A stretch of DNA of 64,000 nt from Paenibacillus aquistagni (GTDB lineage: Bacteria > Bacillota > Bacilli > Paenibacillales > Paenibacillaceae): contig NZ_FXAZ01000001.1 in NCBI RefSeq assembly GCF_900177815.1, forward strand, positions 1,488,001-1,552,000. Reading direction: 5' to 3'. Below, piece by piece: positions 1 through 8,255 of this stretch. The first letter of the stretch is position 1; the number at the start of each line of letters is the position of its first letter. The notes beneath the pieces are model-generated. The model was not told the DNA's origin. It was given only the letters and a program-made list of their open reading frames with translations, and ran no database searches. The position numbers and the translations under genes were made by a program.

Positions 1-1916
1 GCGGGGACAAAGCAGCCAATCTGAGCCATGATGGAGATCAAGGCAACCTGTCTCATGTAGGTGCTCTTACCCGCCATATTTGGTCCAGTGATCAAGAGCA
101 TCGCAGACTCTTCGGCTTGAAGCGTCGTATCATTTGGCATGAAGCTCTCGCCTTGCATGACGGCTTCCACAACAGGATGGCGTCCATTTTGAATATGAAG
201 ATCATAACCGCTGTGAATAACAGGCTTCACGAAGCGCTGCTTGGCGCTTACTGAGGCTAAGGACTGATAGACATCAAGCTCAGCGATGCATTCTGACAAC
301 GCCTGAAGACGCTTGATGTGTTCATTGATGCGTTGTCTAAGCTCCGCAAACAGCTCATACTCAAGACCCGTCATCTTATCTTCTGCTTCAAGAATGAGCG
401 TTTCCTTCTCCTTAAGCTCCGGCGTGACAAAGCGCTCTGCGTTCGCAAGCGTCTGCTTCCGCTCATATCGGCCTTCTGGCAGCGAGGCTAGATTCGACTT
501 CGTCACCTCGATGTAATAACCAAACACTTTGTTGTAGCCAATCTTCAGCGAACGAATTCCCGTCGCTTCTCGCTCTCTTCGTTCCAGATCAGCAATCCAG
601 CGTTTTCCGTTCGTGCTGGCTTCCTTTAATTGATCCAAATAATCATGGTATCCCAGCTTAATCAGATTTCCATCCTTCACGGAGATCGGAGGCTCATCAA
701 CAATTGCGGCATCGATCCACTCGGCAATATCCTCGCAGGTATCAAGCGATGAAGCCAAGTGCTGGAGCGTCTTTGAAGGCATGCTCATGCACAGATCCTT
801 CAAGGCCGGAACCTTAAGCAAGGAATGCTTCATCGCAATGAGGTCGCGTCCATTCGCTGTACCGAATGCAACTCTAGCAACTAAGCGCTCCAAATCATAA
901 ATCGCAGACAGCTGCTCTCTTAGCTCCTCGCGCGATATCAACTGATGGTACAGCGTATCAACGGCCTCAAGCCTGGCTTCTATAGCCGTCGCGCTTAGCA
1001 GCGGCTTATCAATCCAGCGGCGCAACAGACGTCCTCCCATGGAGGTTTCCGTGCGATCCAAAAGCCACAGCAAGGAACCCTTCTTCGCTCGTTCTCTTAC
1101 CGTCTCCGTCAGCTCCAGGTTGCGTCTTGTAAAAGGATCAAGCACAAGGTACTGATCCGGCTCAAGCTCGCGAATGGAAGTCAGCTGACCAAGTGATCTC
1201 TTCTGGGTTTCCCCAAGATAAGACATCATCATGCTGACCGCCTGCTGACGTTCTAGATCAAGCCTGCTCCAAACTGCTTCGCCGAACTGCTTTCTTGAGA
1301 GCTTGTCATCTTTGTCAGACCAAGGCGTGAAGAGCACACGCTGCGACCATCCGATCGTCTGTGGCTTGACCTGTTCGAGAAGCTCCTCATCCCCAATGAT
1401 CTCACTAGGCATGTACACATTAAGCTCGTCCATCAGCCAATTAAGATTGGCAAGCGATGAAGAGACAATAAGCTCGCCAGTCGTAATATCGCAGGCGACG
1501 AGTGCTATTTTTCCTTCAGTTGAAGTCACTCCGATTAAATAATGATTTTTCTTCTCGTCAATCGTCTTGCCTTCCATCACTGTCCCTGGTGTAACAATGC
1601 GTACAATTTCACGCCTCACCACACCCTTTGCAGCTGAAGGATCTTCCACCTGCTCACAGATGGCGACTTTAAAGCCCTTTTCGATTAAGCGTTGAATATA
1701 ATTATCTGCAGAATGGTAAGGAACTCCGCACATCGGAATGCGCTCTTCCGCTCCTCCACCACGTCCTGTTAGCGTTATTTCCAGTTCCTTTGACGCAAGC
1801 AGCGCATCTTCAAAAAACAATTCGTAGAAATCACCGAGACGAAAGAACAAAAAGGCGTCCTTCGCCTGCTCCTTTATAGATAAGTATTGCTGTATCATCG
1901 GCGTATATGATGCCAT
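1..1916 (-). CDS. mutS: DNA mismatch repair protein MutS (C-terminal part beyond window)
   Basis: MutS is the mismatch-recognition ATPase of DNA mismatch repair. The minus strand encodes about 638 residues from an ATG at 1916, and the gene runs off the left edge. The N-terminus (MASYTPMIQQYL, then LGDFYELFFEDA) is the typical mismatch-binding domain. Close to the window edge the Walker A segment reads TGPNMAGKSTYMRQ, followed by VALISIMAQIG, which is diagnostic for MutS. The remaining Walker B and helix-turn-helix regions lie outside. An AAGGACGG-like ribosome binding site precedes the ATG, and a TATAAT box lies at 1951-1956 on the same strand, so the gene may have its own promoter. In related spore formers mutS follows cotE and precedes mutL; here an amidoligase-like gene lies between cotE and mutS. 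Confidence 0.97.
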   Translation of the reverse strand, partial: MASYTPMIQQYLSIKEQAKDAFLFFRLGDFYELFFEDALLASKELEITLTGRGGGAEERIPMCGVPYHSADNYIQRLIEKGFKVAICEQVEDPSAAKGVVRREIVRIVTPGTVMEGKTIDEKKNHYLIGVTSTEGKIALVACDITTGELIVSSSLANLNWLMDELNVYMPSEIIGDEELLEQVKPQTIGWSQRVLFTPWSDKDDKLSRKQFGEAVWSRLDLERQQAVSMMMSYLGETQKRSLGQLTSIRELEPDQYLVLDPFTRRNLELTETVRERAKKGSLLWLLDRTETSMGGRLLRRWIDKPLLSATAIEARLEAVDTLYHQLISREELREQLSAIYDLERLVARVAFGTANGRDLIAMKHSLLKVPALKDLCMSMPSKTLQHLASSLDTCEDIAEWIDAAIVDEPPISVKDGNLIKLGYHDYLDQLKEASTNGKRWIADLERREREATGIRSLKIGYNKVFGYYIEVTKSNLASLPEGRYERKQTLANAERFVTPELKEKETLILEAEDKMTGLEYELFAELRQRINEHIKRLQALSECIAELDVYQSLASVSAKQRFVKPVIHSGYDLHIQNGRHPVVEAVMQGESFMPNDTTLQAEESAMLLITGPNMAGKSTYMRQVALISIMAQIGCFVP

Positions 1917-2015
1917 CTCATCTCACCGTCCTTTGTTAAATAACTTATCTATTATAGCAAAAAAAGAGCGAATCCTCATCCTTCTTGTCACAGATTGCAA
2001 GCAAAGCTTTGCAGT

Positions 2016-3554
2016 CTACAGCCAAGCGGAAGAGATATCTTCGCTCTCCTTCCACGTCCAGCCCCGCTGAACACGTTCATAAAATTGTCTAATCCAATAC
2101 TGCCTTGCACCTTCGGTATGCGCGGACAGCTCCTGAACCGCATTCAGAGCAAGCTCGCGATATCGCTCCTTCTCACCTGCTATGAAGGAATATTGCACTT
2201 GATTCATTACCCAGCTCTGATGGGTCAGGTTCGGATAATGCTCCACGGTTGCTGCAAATAAGCTCAGAACCTCCATTGCTAGTTGAGGGCTGTATGCAAA
2301 GCTTGGCAGAGTGCGATATTCAAAGCCCCCATCTCCGTCATGGTCTTGAAGGCGAATGTCGCCGAGCAAGCCGTAGCTTGGTCTTCTTGACGCCCCCGTC
2401 GTGCTCTTGGCTTCTATCAGCGATACAGGCAGCGCAACATAGACATCCAGTGCACGGCTAAGCTCCGGCGTGAGCGGGACACCTGAGAGATGCACGTGTC
2501 CGCCAATTGGCAAGAGCGGGTGTGGAAGCGAACCAGCACACCATTTAACCGAGTTAACATAATGTGGTTTATGTTTTTTATATGCTTCGAGTGTACGCTG
2601 TATCGCCTGATTCGCGGTTATCATCGCAGCCTGCAAATGCTGCACCAGATCTTCAATCTGGGCCGAGGGCCTTGGGCGCAGCTCGACTAACGGATACTGC
2701 ACTTGACCTTGAATGCGCACAGCGTCGCAGCCTGCAATTCCGCTATAAGGCAAAAATCGCGAAGCAGATACAACCCTTTCCCGCTCACGATCAAGCAGTA
2801 CATATTCCATATCTAAGCCATACTGCACCGCAGGCTGCTTCATGCATTGCGGCTTATCCACAGGCATAAGCGCAGCACCTTGCGCTGACAGCTGTGCGAT
2901 GTAACGATCCCACACCCATTCGGGAACCAACAGTCGACTAATAGGTGAGCATTGCAAGATAACATCCCCCTCTTGCAGCTCATCCATTACGCCTCCTATC
3001 GCTTCTTCAGCCATATGCTCCTGTGGCGCTCCCTGAACGGTCACCTGAAGGGTATCCCAGCCAAGCGCATATGCAGCACGGATCGCCAAACGCGCAAGCC
3101 TTCGATAGGGCGGCTTGAGCCAATCTTGTATAGGCTGCTGCACCTGCAACCCGCCATTTGGCTGAATGAACGCAATCCCGCATGCTGCGATATCACATTG
3201 ATTGACCCAGAACGTTACCGTTCGGACATAACGTGCAGACTGCGCCTTTGCTCTGCGTCCCCATGCCGCCTGCTTCGCGGCAGGAATACCTAGACGCTGC
3301 AGATGCGAGCGCAGCGATGAATCCGTCCAGCTGCCACCGAAGCGATTGATGACGACAGGCCGCTCATCGCCAGTTTGCTGCTGCAGCTTGGCAGTTTGTA
3401 ATTGATTCCATGGCGGAGAACCAAGCAGCCAGTGAAGCTTGGCAGAATGTTTGAGGCTCGAATCCATACTCAGCGCTTCCTTACTTCCTTCCTCCCAGAT
3501 GTGAAGGACTGCATCTAACGGAAGCTCCTGTTTGCATGTCTGCTGACTCATCAT
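2016..3554 (-). CDS. putative amidoligase (COOH-NH2 ligase type 2 family)
   Basis: This 512-residue protein resembles the phage phiEco32-type COOH-NH2 ligases of the glutamine-synthetase/glutamate-cysteine-ligase superfamily, which form amide or isopeptide bonds using ATP. The second half carries the expected catalytic signatures in order: GLDMEYVLLD, VELRPRP, GGHVHLSG and FEYRTLPSF, the Glu/Arg/His elements of metal and ATP binding. The first 220 residues show no domain I recognise. No signal peptide or membrane segment is visible, so it should act in the cytoplasm, possibly the mother cell. It lies between cotE and mutS, separated from cotE by two terminator-like hairpins, so it probably has its own promoter. 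A purine-rich GGGAGGGGG element lies upstream of the start; the second ATG three bases later is an alternative. A role in spore-coat modification is inferred only from position. Confidence 0.72.
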   Translation of the reverse strand: MMSQQTCKQELPLDAVLHIWEEGSKEALSMDSSLKHSAKLHWLLGSPPWNQLQTAKLQQQTGDERPVVINRFGGSWTDSSLRSHLQRLGIPAAKQAAWGRRAKAQSARYVRTVTFWVNQCDIAACGIAFIQPNGGLQVQQPIQDWLKPPYRRLARLAIRAAYALGWDTLQVTVQGAPQEHMAEEAIGGVMDELQEGDVILQCSPISRLLVPEWVWDRYIAQLSAQGAALMPVDKPQCMKQPAVQYGLDMEYVLLDRERERVVSASRFLPYSGIAGCDAVRIQGQVQYPLVELRPRPSAQIEDLVQHLQAAMITANQAIQRTLEAYKKHKPHYVNSVKWCAGSLPHPLLPIGGHVHLSGVPLTPELSRALDVYVALPVSLIEAKSTTGASRRPSYGLLGDIRLQDHDGDGGFEYRTLPSFAYSPQLAMEVLSLFAATVEHYPNLTHQSWVMNQVQYSFIAGEKERYRELALNAVQELSAHTEGARQYWIRQFYERVQRGWTWKESEDISSAWL

Positions 3555-3632
3555 TGTAATGTAGCCCCCTCCCGATCAGCTGAACCGCACGAGATATCCA
3601 CCTATTTATCCATAACAGGGCTTGGCGAATAG

Positions 3633-3654
3633 AAAAAAGAGGGCTTGCGCCCTC
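3633..3654 (-). terminator. intrinsic terminator after cotE (distal)
   Basis: On the minus strand a GAGGGC/GCCCTC stem with a four-base loop is followed by six T residues. It is the second of two hairpins downstream of cotE. Confidence 0.7.
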
Positions 3655-3705
3655 GTCGAATTCCAGCTTTGTGCATATGCTGATGTTAAGTTGATAAGGA
3701 AAAGA

Positions 3706-3730
3706 GAAAACGCCGCATGGGCTTGCGGCG
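3706..3730 (-). terminator. intrinsic terminator after cotE (proximal)
   Basis: On the minus strand CGCCGCA and TGCGGCG form a seven-base-pair stem followed by a TTTTCTCTTTT tract, directly after the cotE stop codon. Confidence 0.7.
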
Positions 3731-3736
3731 ATTCTG

Positions 3737-4294
3737 TTACACCTCATCCGATAAGTCTGGATCAAAGTCATCATACTCGCTCGTGCTGGCCCCGAAGTCG
3801 TAATCCTTATCGACATAATCGTTGCAGCCATTCGGACATACACGAACGCATACTTTTGTCTCTGCAATCATCTCCACTGCAAATTCACGCTCAACACGTA
3901 TCGCGACACTCGTTCCGCTGGACGTCACACTTGCCTCGACACAGTTTGGCTCTTGCGTTGCCTCCGCAGAGACCTCTTCCGTTGCAGCACGGTGTTTTGG
4001 ATCCACATACGACAAAGGAACGAGTTCTACATACGAAACCGTCTCTTTCGCAACATCAGTCTGAGAATTGTTGTTGTACGAGTACCAGATGTTGATATCA
4101 TAAGTACCGATAACCTCAATCCCATCCCCCGCCCGCACCGCCTCATATTGATGGTTAATAATCCATGCCCCCAATATGCTGGTCGGATTGTGAGGCGGAG
4201 TGACCGTATGTGTGACAACGGAGAACTTACGACCTTTGCCGCAAACCGCTTTTGTGATGATTTCTCGGCAGTGGTGTTTATCTGTAATTGCCAT
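3737..4294 (-). CDS. cotE: outer spore coat morphogenetic protein CotE
   Basis: CotE is made in the mother cell and is needed to assemble the outer spore coat. The 185-residue product starts MAITDKHHCREIITKAVCGKG and contains the core around ILGAWIINHQYEA and the Cys-containing segment KVCVRVCPNGCNDYV. It ends in a strongly acidic tail rich in Asp, Glu, Tyr and Ser, as in Bacillus CotE (about 180 residues). The ATG at 4294 is chosen because GGAGGAGG lies just upstream; an earlier in-frame ATG would include that Shine-Dalgarno. The neighbour mutS is the classical cotE neighbour in Bacillales. A SigE-like -10 element lies upstream. Confidence 0.93.
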   Translation of the reverse strand: MAITDKHHCREIITKAVCGKGRKFSVVTHTVTPPHNPTSILGAWIINHQYEAVRAGDGIEVIGTYDINIWYSYNNNSQTDVAKETVSYVELVPLSYVDPKHRAATEEVSAEATQEPNCVEASVTSSGTSVAIRVEREFAVEMIAETKVCVRVCPNGCNDYVDKDYDFGASTSEYDDFDPDLSDEV

Positions 4295-4327
4295 CCTAGG
4301 ACCTCCTCCATACAATCATTCACTTAA

Positions 4328-4356
4328 AGTGTATGCACGAGATAGGCGATTGTTGA
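4328..4356 (-). promoter_or_regulatory. candidate SigE-type sporulation promoter for cotE
   Basis: On the minus strand the sequence CATACACT at 4335-4328 matches the SigE -10 consensus (CATACAnT). TCAACAA fourteen bases upstream is a partial match to the SigE -35. B. subtilis cotE is known to use SigE and SigK promoters. The distance to the start codon is about 33 bases. Confidence 0.5.
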
Positions 4357-4414
4357 TTAATTGGACGACAATTAATTAAAAGAGATGATAAGTTCTCGGA
4401 ACAGCCCTTATCCT

Positions 4415-4428
4415 TCCTATATATAGGA
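4415..4428. repeat. 14-bp perfect palindrome between cotE and the FUSC gene
   Basis: TCCTATATATAGGA is a perfect 14-base palindrome in the gap between two minus-strand genes. There is no T tract, so a terminator is not obvious; it may be a regulator site or a chance AT-rich palindrome. Confidence 0.35.
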
Positions 4429-4498
4429 TATGAAGCGCTCTACGGGGAAATGAATTCGTTCCAAACCGAATGCATCGCGAAGTATTTTACATCTTAAA

Positions 4499-5500
4499 TT
4501 ATGAAGAGAATTGAACATTAACAAGATTAATTTCTTGTTTTACCTTCTTTGCTATTTTCAAATATTGATTAATTTCTCGCGTTAATTGAAAGAGTGTGGC
4601 TCGCACTTCGAACTCCTCCCGTGTCTTTGGAAGCTCCATATATTGAAGCTGTTCATTGAACTCGGTAAGCAGCTGTTCGGTCTTGCCTGTGTACATCGGG
4701 TCTTTGACATCCACACTTAGCTGCTCCAAAAGGTTGGCTACGCGCAGATTTTGCGGCAGTGCAAGATAGATTTCGGATAGAAGCTGGAGCATGTTGTTGA
4801 TTTGGTCAAGCTGTGACTTTCTCATATAAAAGTACAGCAGCCACCGCTCTTCATCTTTCATATCTTCAGAAGGCATAATATGATTCTCAAGCGCCTTCGA
4901 CGCTAGGGTGATCCCCTCTTCAATCTTATCAGAAGCTTCCATCAGCTCCTGTCCATCCCAGACCATAGAAGTATCCTGAAGATTCTCACTCATCTTTGAA
5001 AAGATTTTGGAAAAGAGCATGTCCACATCTTCGCGCGCCTGCTTGAGCTTCAGATCTTCCTTAGGCATATACACCATATTCACTAACGTCGCCGCTCCAA
5101 GCCCGCAGATTAGCTGAACGACCACGTCAGCAAGTACAAGGAATGATGCCTGCTCCGTCTTATAAAAGCTAAATACAACGACAGCGCTGGTCACGATGCC
5201 TTGTTGAAAGTTCAGCTTCGCACTAATCGGAAATGAGATAAGTATGTAGATAGCCAGTACCCATAAATGAAAGCCAAGCAAACTAAATAATATCCAAGCG
5301 ATCAGCAAGCTGACGAGTGAAGCGAACAATCGCTCTGAGACCGACTTCACGCTCTTTTTGCGCGTAACATCAACAGCAATAATGGCGAGTGTGCCCGCTC
5401 CAATTGGATTATGCAGTCCGATAGCACTCGCGACGACAATGGCCAGTATCGCTGCGATAGCCGTTTTAATGACACGAAATCCAACGAATCCAAAGATCAT
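4499..5500 (-). CDS. aromatic acid exporter family / FUSC-like membrane protein
   Basis: The 333-residue protein matches the architecture of the ArAE_1 (DUF939) family, proposed efflux proteins related to the fusaric acid resistance superfamily. Residues 1-140 hold four to six hydrophobic segments, beginning IFGFVGFRVIKTAIAAILA and including the typical GTLAIIAVDVTRKKS and FASLVSLLIAWILF stretches. Residues 165-330 form a soluble, charged, predicted helical domain (ArAE_1_C type). The ATG at 5500 is preferred because AAGGAAGGA lies seven bases upstream; an ATG 21 bases earlier would place that site within the gene. Substrate is unknown. A SigA-like promoter lies upstream. Confidence 0.82.
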   Translation of the reverse strand: MIFGFVGFRVIKTAIAAILAIVVASAIGLHNPIGAGTLAIIAVDVTRKKSVKSVSERLFASLVSLLIAWILFSLLGFHLWVLAIYILISFPISAKLNFQQGIVTSAVVVFSFYKTEQASFLVLADVVVQLICGLGAATLVNMVYMPKEDLKLKQAREDVDMLFSKIFSKMSENLQDTSMVWDGQELMEASDKIEEGITLASKALENHIMPSEDMKDEERWLLYFYMRKSQLDQINNMLQLLSEIYLALPQNLRVANLLEQLSVDVKDPMYTGKTEQLLTEFNEQLQYMELPKTREEFEVRATLFQLTREINQYLKIAKKVKQEINLVNVQFSS

Positions 5501-5558
5501 AGGCAATTCCTTCCTTCGCATACAGCTCCATCTGCATGTCTAATAGGGTATGCAATGA

Positions 5559-5588
5559 ATTATACTTCGGCCCTCGATATGTTGCAAA
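5559..5588 (-). promoter_or_regulatory. candidate SigA promoter for the FUSC-like gene
   Basis: On the minus strand TTTGCA, an 18-base spacer and TATAAT occur about 60 bases before the start codon. Confidence 0.5.
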
Positions 5589-5687
5589 GATTCTGTTGAA
5601 ATATTTTCGTTATCTTTCATGAAAATCATTTTATATGTTACACTCACCTTATTCTATCTTGTTAAGTTATGACGTGCCGTATTCATG

Positions 5688-5725
5688 AAAAAGGCCTCCT
5701 GCATGCAAAGATGCAGGAAGCCCTT
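5688..5725 (-). terminator. intrinsic terminator of the L25/ctc gene
   Basis: On the minus strand a stem of about 14 base pairs (AAGGGCTTCCTGCAT with ATGCAGGAGGCCTT, one mismatch) is followed by TTTTTC. It lies 34 bases after the L25 stop codon. Confidence 0.85.
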
Positions 5726-5758
5726 AATGGAATCATGGATAGACAGATCTATGATCAA

Positions 5759-6361
5759 CTATTCAGCTGTATCTTCTTCTACAACATCATCTGCTGCTTG
5801 GCTGCTCTGAGGAGCAGTAATAGAAGCGAGCAGTGTGTCTGGTGGAGCAATCAGTGTCAGCCCTTCCGGCAGCTTCACATCTGCAGCATGAAGCTTATCG
5901 CCCACATCAAGCGATGCTAAGTCGACAATGATGGAAGGTGGAAGCAGCTTAGCCGGTGCTTCAACCTCAAGCTCTGTGACAACGTGCTGTACGATGCCGC
6001 CCTTCGATACGCCGATTGGCGTTCCTTCGAATTCTAGCGGGATATTCGCTTTAATCGGTTGATTTTCACGAACGACATAGAAGTCCGCATGCTTAGGTTC
6101 GCCATCAATCGACTGCACCTCTTTTAGGACAACATGGATCGGTTTATCCGCTCCCACGGTAAGCTCAAACATTTCCGCGCGTCCTTGCTGCAGCAGCTTC
6201 TTCAAATCCCTGCCTTGGACGTGAACAGGTATATTCTCAGCGGCAGCACCATACACGATCGCAGGAACGCGTCCTTCCTCTCGTAATTGATGGAGTGTTG
6301 ACTTATGATCAGCACTTCTTCGTTCTGCAATCAATTGAAACAACGGTTGTGTATTGCTCAT
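5759..6361 (-). CDS. rplY: 50S ribosomal protein L25 / general stress protein Ctc
   Basis: This 200-residue protein belongs to the long L25/TL5/Ctc family that binds 5S rRNA; in B. subtilis Ctc is a SigB-induced stress protein. The N-terminal domain (about 1-95) contains RREEGRVPAIVYG-like and DFYVV segments. The C-terminal beta domain (about 96-180) contains IPLEFEGTPIGVSKGGIVQ and is followed by an acidic tail. The start MSNTQPLFQL is chosen over an upstream ATG at 6505 because AAGGAGG lies at the right distance before 6361. It is monocistronic, with a SigB-like promoter upstream and a clear terminator downstream. In most Bacillales ctc sits beside pth and prs; those genes are not here. Confidence 0.93.
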   Translation of the reverse strand: MSNTQPLFQLIAERRSADHKSTLHQLREEGRVPAIVYGAAAENIPVHVQGRDLKKLLQQGRAEMFELTVGADKPIHVVLKEVQSIDGEPKHADFYVVRENQPIKANIPLEFEGTPIGVSKGGIVQHVVTELEVEAPAKLLPPSIIVDLASLDVGDKLHAADVKLPEGLTLIAPPDTLLASITAPQSSQAADDVVEEDTAE

Positions 6362-6438
6362 TTGCTTGACAGCCTCCTTGTGCACAATGCCCAAAGCTAC
6401 GAATTGCATGATATAAGGCATTCGAATATGTATATGGA

Positions 6439-6464
6439 TTACCCGGCTTGTCCTGCGATGAAAC
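6439..6464 (-). promoter_or_regulatory. candidate SigB-type promoter for L25/ctc
   Basis: On the minus strand GTTTCA (6464-6459), a 14-base spacer and GGGTAA (6444-6439) match the SigB consensus GTTTAA-N12-15-GGGTAT at 10 of 12 positions. The ctc gene is the classical SigB target in B. subtilis. Confidence 0.5.
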
Positions 6465-6584
6465 AGGAAAGAAAATCCATGACTTCTTTCTAAAAAGAAA
6501 TCCATTCCTTTCTCTCCCTTTCATCTCCAAATGACCGATACCTGCTATGCCCATGAATGATGCATTGAAGCCTGCTCCATCCAT

Positions 6585-7430
6585 TCATTCATTTGCTTTA
6601 CGGCGCGTCAGCAGTCGCTCCAAGTAAGAGACGCCTTGATACATCAATGTTGCCACTATCGCAATCAGCACGATTGAAGCCATAACCAAGGTGAAATTAA
6701 ACACTTGGAACCCATATATGATCAAATAGCCAAGTCCACTCTTGGCCACTAGAAATTCACCAACGATAACCCCTACCCACGCCAAGCCTACATTTACCTT
6801 TAGTGTAGATATGATGGCTGGCATCGAGGCAGGAAGAATTACTTTGCGGAAGATTGTGCTGCGAGTGCCGCCAAACACCTGAACGACTTTTACATAATTC
6901 GGATCAACCTCTCGAAAAGCCTGATAAACGACCAAGGTAGTAATAATGACAGTGATGGATAAGGTCGTGGCTACAATAGCCGAGAAGCCGGGTCCAAAGC
7001 CTACAATGAACAAAGGGCCTAAAGCTACCTTCGGCATGCTGTTAAAGACAACCATATAAGGATCAAGCACTCTCGCCAAGAATCGTGACCACCAGATCAT
7101 AATAGCTAGAAGTGTACCAAGGAGCGTTCCAAGCAGAAATCCAACGATCGTCTCTCCCACCGTTACCGATAGGTGAGGCCAGATGCTCCCATCCAACATA
7201 TCCTTCCAGATCTGATAACCGACCTTGCTTGGGTAGCTGAAGAGCAATACGTCAATCCACTTCAATCGGCCGGCAATCTCCCACAGGGATATAAAGACAA
7301 CCAGCAGAATCACCTGTGTTGCAATGACCGAGGAACGAAAGGACCTTTCTTTGCGTTTGTATTTCTGAAAGGTCGCGTGAACCAGGCTTGTCGAGGAGGT
7401 TCTTACCTTCGGTTGAGATGTATCAGACAT
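6585..7430 (-). CDS. ABC transporter permease (nitrate/sulfonate/taurine type)
   Basis: The 281-residue integral membrane protein is the BPD_transp_1-type permease of a small-molecule importer. It has about six hydrophobic segments, and the coupling region reads AFREVDPNYVKVVQVFGGTRSTIFRKVILPASMPAII, a characteristic EAA loop. It overlaps the upstream ATPase gene by eight bases, and the substrate-binding lipoprotein comes first, so the three are one operon. It resembles the SsuC/TauC/ThiX group; the substrate cannot be read from sequence. No clear terminator follows. Confidence 0.9.
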   Translation of the reverse strand: MSDTSQPKVRTSSTSLVHATFQKYKRKERSFRSSVIATQVILLVVFISLWEIAGRLKWIDVLLFSYPSKVGYQIWKDMLDGSIWPHLSVTVGETIVGFLLGTLLGTLLAIMIWWSRFLARVLDPYMVVFNSMPKVALGPLFIVGFGPGFSAIVATTLSITVIITTLVVYQAFREVDPNYVKVVQVFGGTRSTIFRKVILPASMPAIISTLKVNVGLAWVGVIVGEFLVAKSGLGYLIIYGFQVFNFTLVMASIVLIAIVATLMYQGVSYLERLLTRRKANE

Positions 7431-8217
7431 AAGCGCCGCCTCCCCCTGTACGATCAGATGCTTCTAGCTCCATCCACACTTCATGAAACAGATCATTAAA
7501 GCCTTCCTGCTCGCGTGCGTAAAAAGGCTGTACGGAGCGAATCTGCTCTGGAATGACAAAGCTTCTTCGGATACTGCCGGGGTGGCGATTCAGCACGATA
7601 ACTCGATCACTAACTGCAATCGCTTCAGACAGATCATGCGTAACCAGAATGGCTGTCTTTTCCCGCAGCTTTAGCGTCTCGACGATCAGATCCTCAAGCT
7701 GAAGCTTGGTCTGGTAATCAAGCGCAGAAAATGGTTCGTCTAGCAGCAGGATCTCTGGCTCAGTGGCAAGCGTGCGAACCAGCGCCACTCTTTGACGCAT
7801 GCCGCCTGACAGCTGATACGGATACAGATTCTCCGTGCCCTGCAATCCCATTCCTTCCAGCAGCTGAATCACTTTCTGCTTTGTTTGATCATTGAGTTGG
7901 CCGGTTAATTCCAATCCCATGCAGGCATTGTCCATAATCGTCCGCCACGGAAACAAGTAATCCTGCTGCAGCATATAGCCAACAGAAGATGATGTCCCTC
8001 GAACAGGCTCGCCATTAATAAGTACATTCCCTCTAGTCGGCTTCACAAGCCCAGCGATGATCGATAGAATGGTCGTCTTTCCGCAGCCGCTGGGCCCAAC
8101 CAAGCTAACAAATTCCCCTGGGGCAATGGAGACGGACAGCTCTTCAATGGCTAGCTTCGCTTCTCTTGGCGTAACATAGACATGGGTGACATCTCGAAGT
8201 TCAACTGTTGAATACAT
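7423..8217 (-). CDS. ABC transporter ATP-binding protein (nitrate/sulfonate/taurine type)
   Basis: The 264-residue ATPase has Walker A GPSGCGKTT, Q-loop around GYMLQQDYLFPW, signature LSGGMRQRVALVRTL, Walker B ILLLDEPFSALD and the H-loop ILVTHDLSEA, as in SsuB/TauB. It powers the importer formed with the adjacent permease and lipoprotein. AAGGAGG precedes the ATG. The gene follows the binding-protein gene by 38 bases and overlaps the permease gene. Confidence 0.93.
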   Translation of the reverse strand: MYSTVELRDVTHVYVTPREAKLAIEELSVSIAPGEFVSLVGPSGCGKTTILSIIAGLVKPTRGNVLINGEPVRGTSSSVGYMLQQDYLFPWRTIMDNACMGLELTGQLNDQTKQKVIQLLEGMGLQGTENLYPYQLSGGMRQRVALVRTLATEPEILLLDEPFSALDYQTKLQLEDLIVETLKLREKTAILVTHDLSEAIAVSDRVIVLNRHPGSIRRSFVIPEQIRSVQPFYAREQEGFNDLFHEVWMELEASDRTGGGGAYV

Positions 8218-8255
8218 CCTTCCGCCTCCTTAGATCTGTCTGCAGTGCTTCGCAT

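Noticed and set aside
3481..3867. Minus-strand frame of 128 codons overlapping the amidoligase and cotE ends
   Set aside because: It overlaps both genes and their terminators in another frame and has no sensible product.
5617..5634. Fur-box-like AT-rich repeat upstream of the FUSC-like gene
   Set aside because: Only one half matches the 7-1-7 consensus; the other is too weak to support iron regulation.
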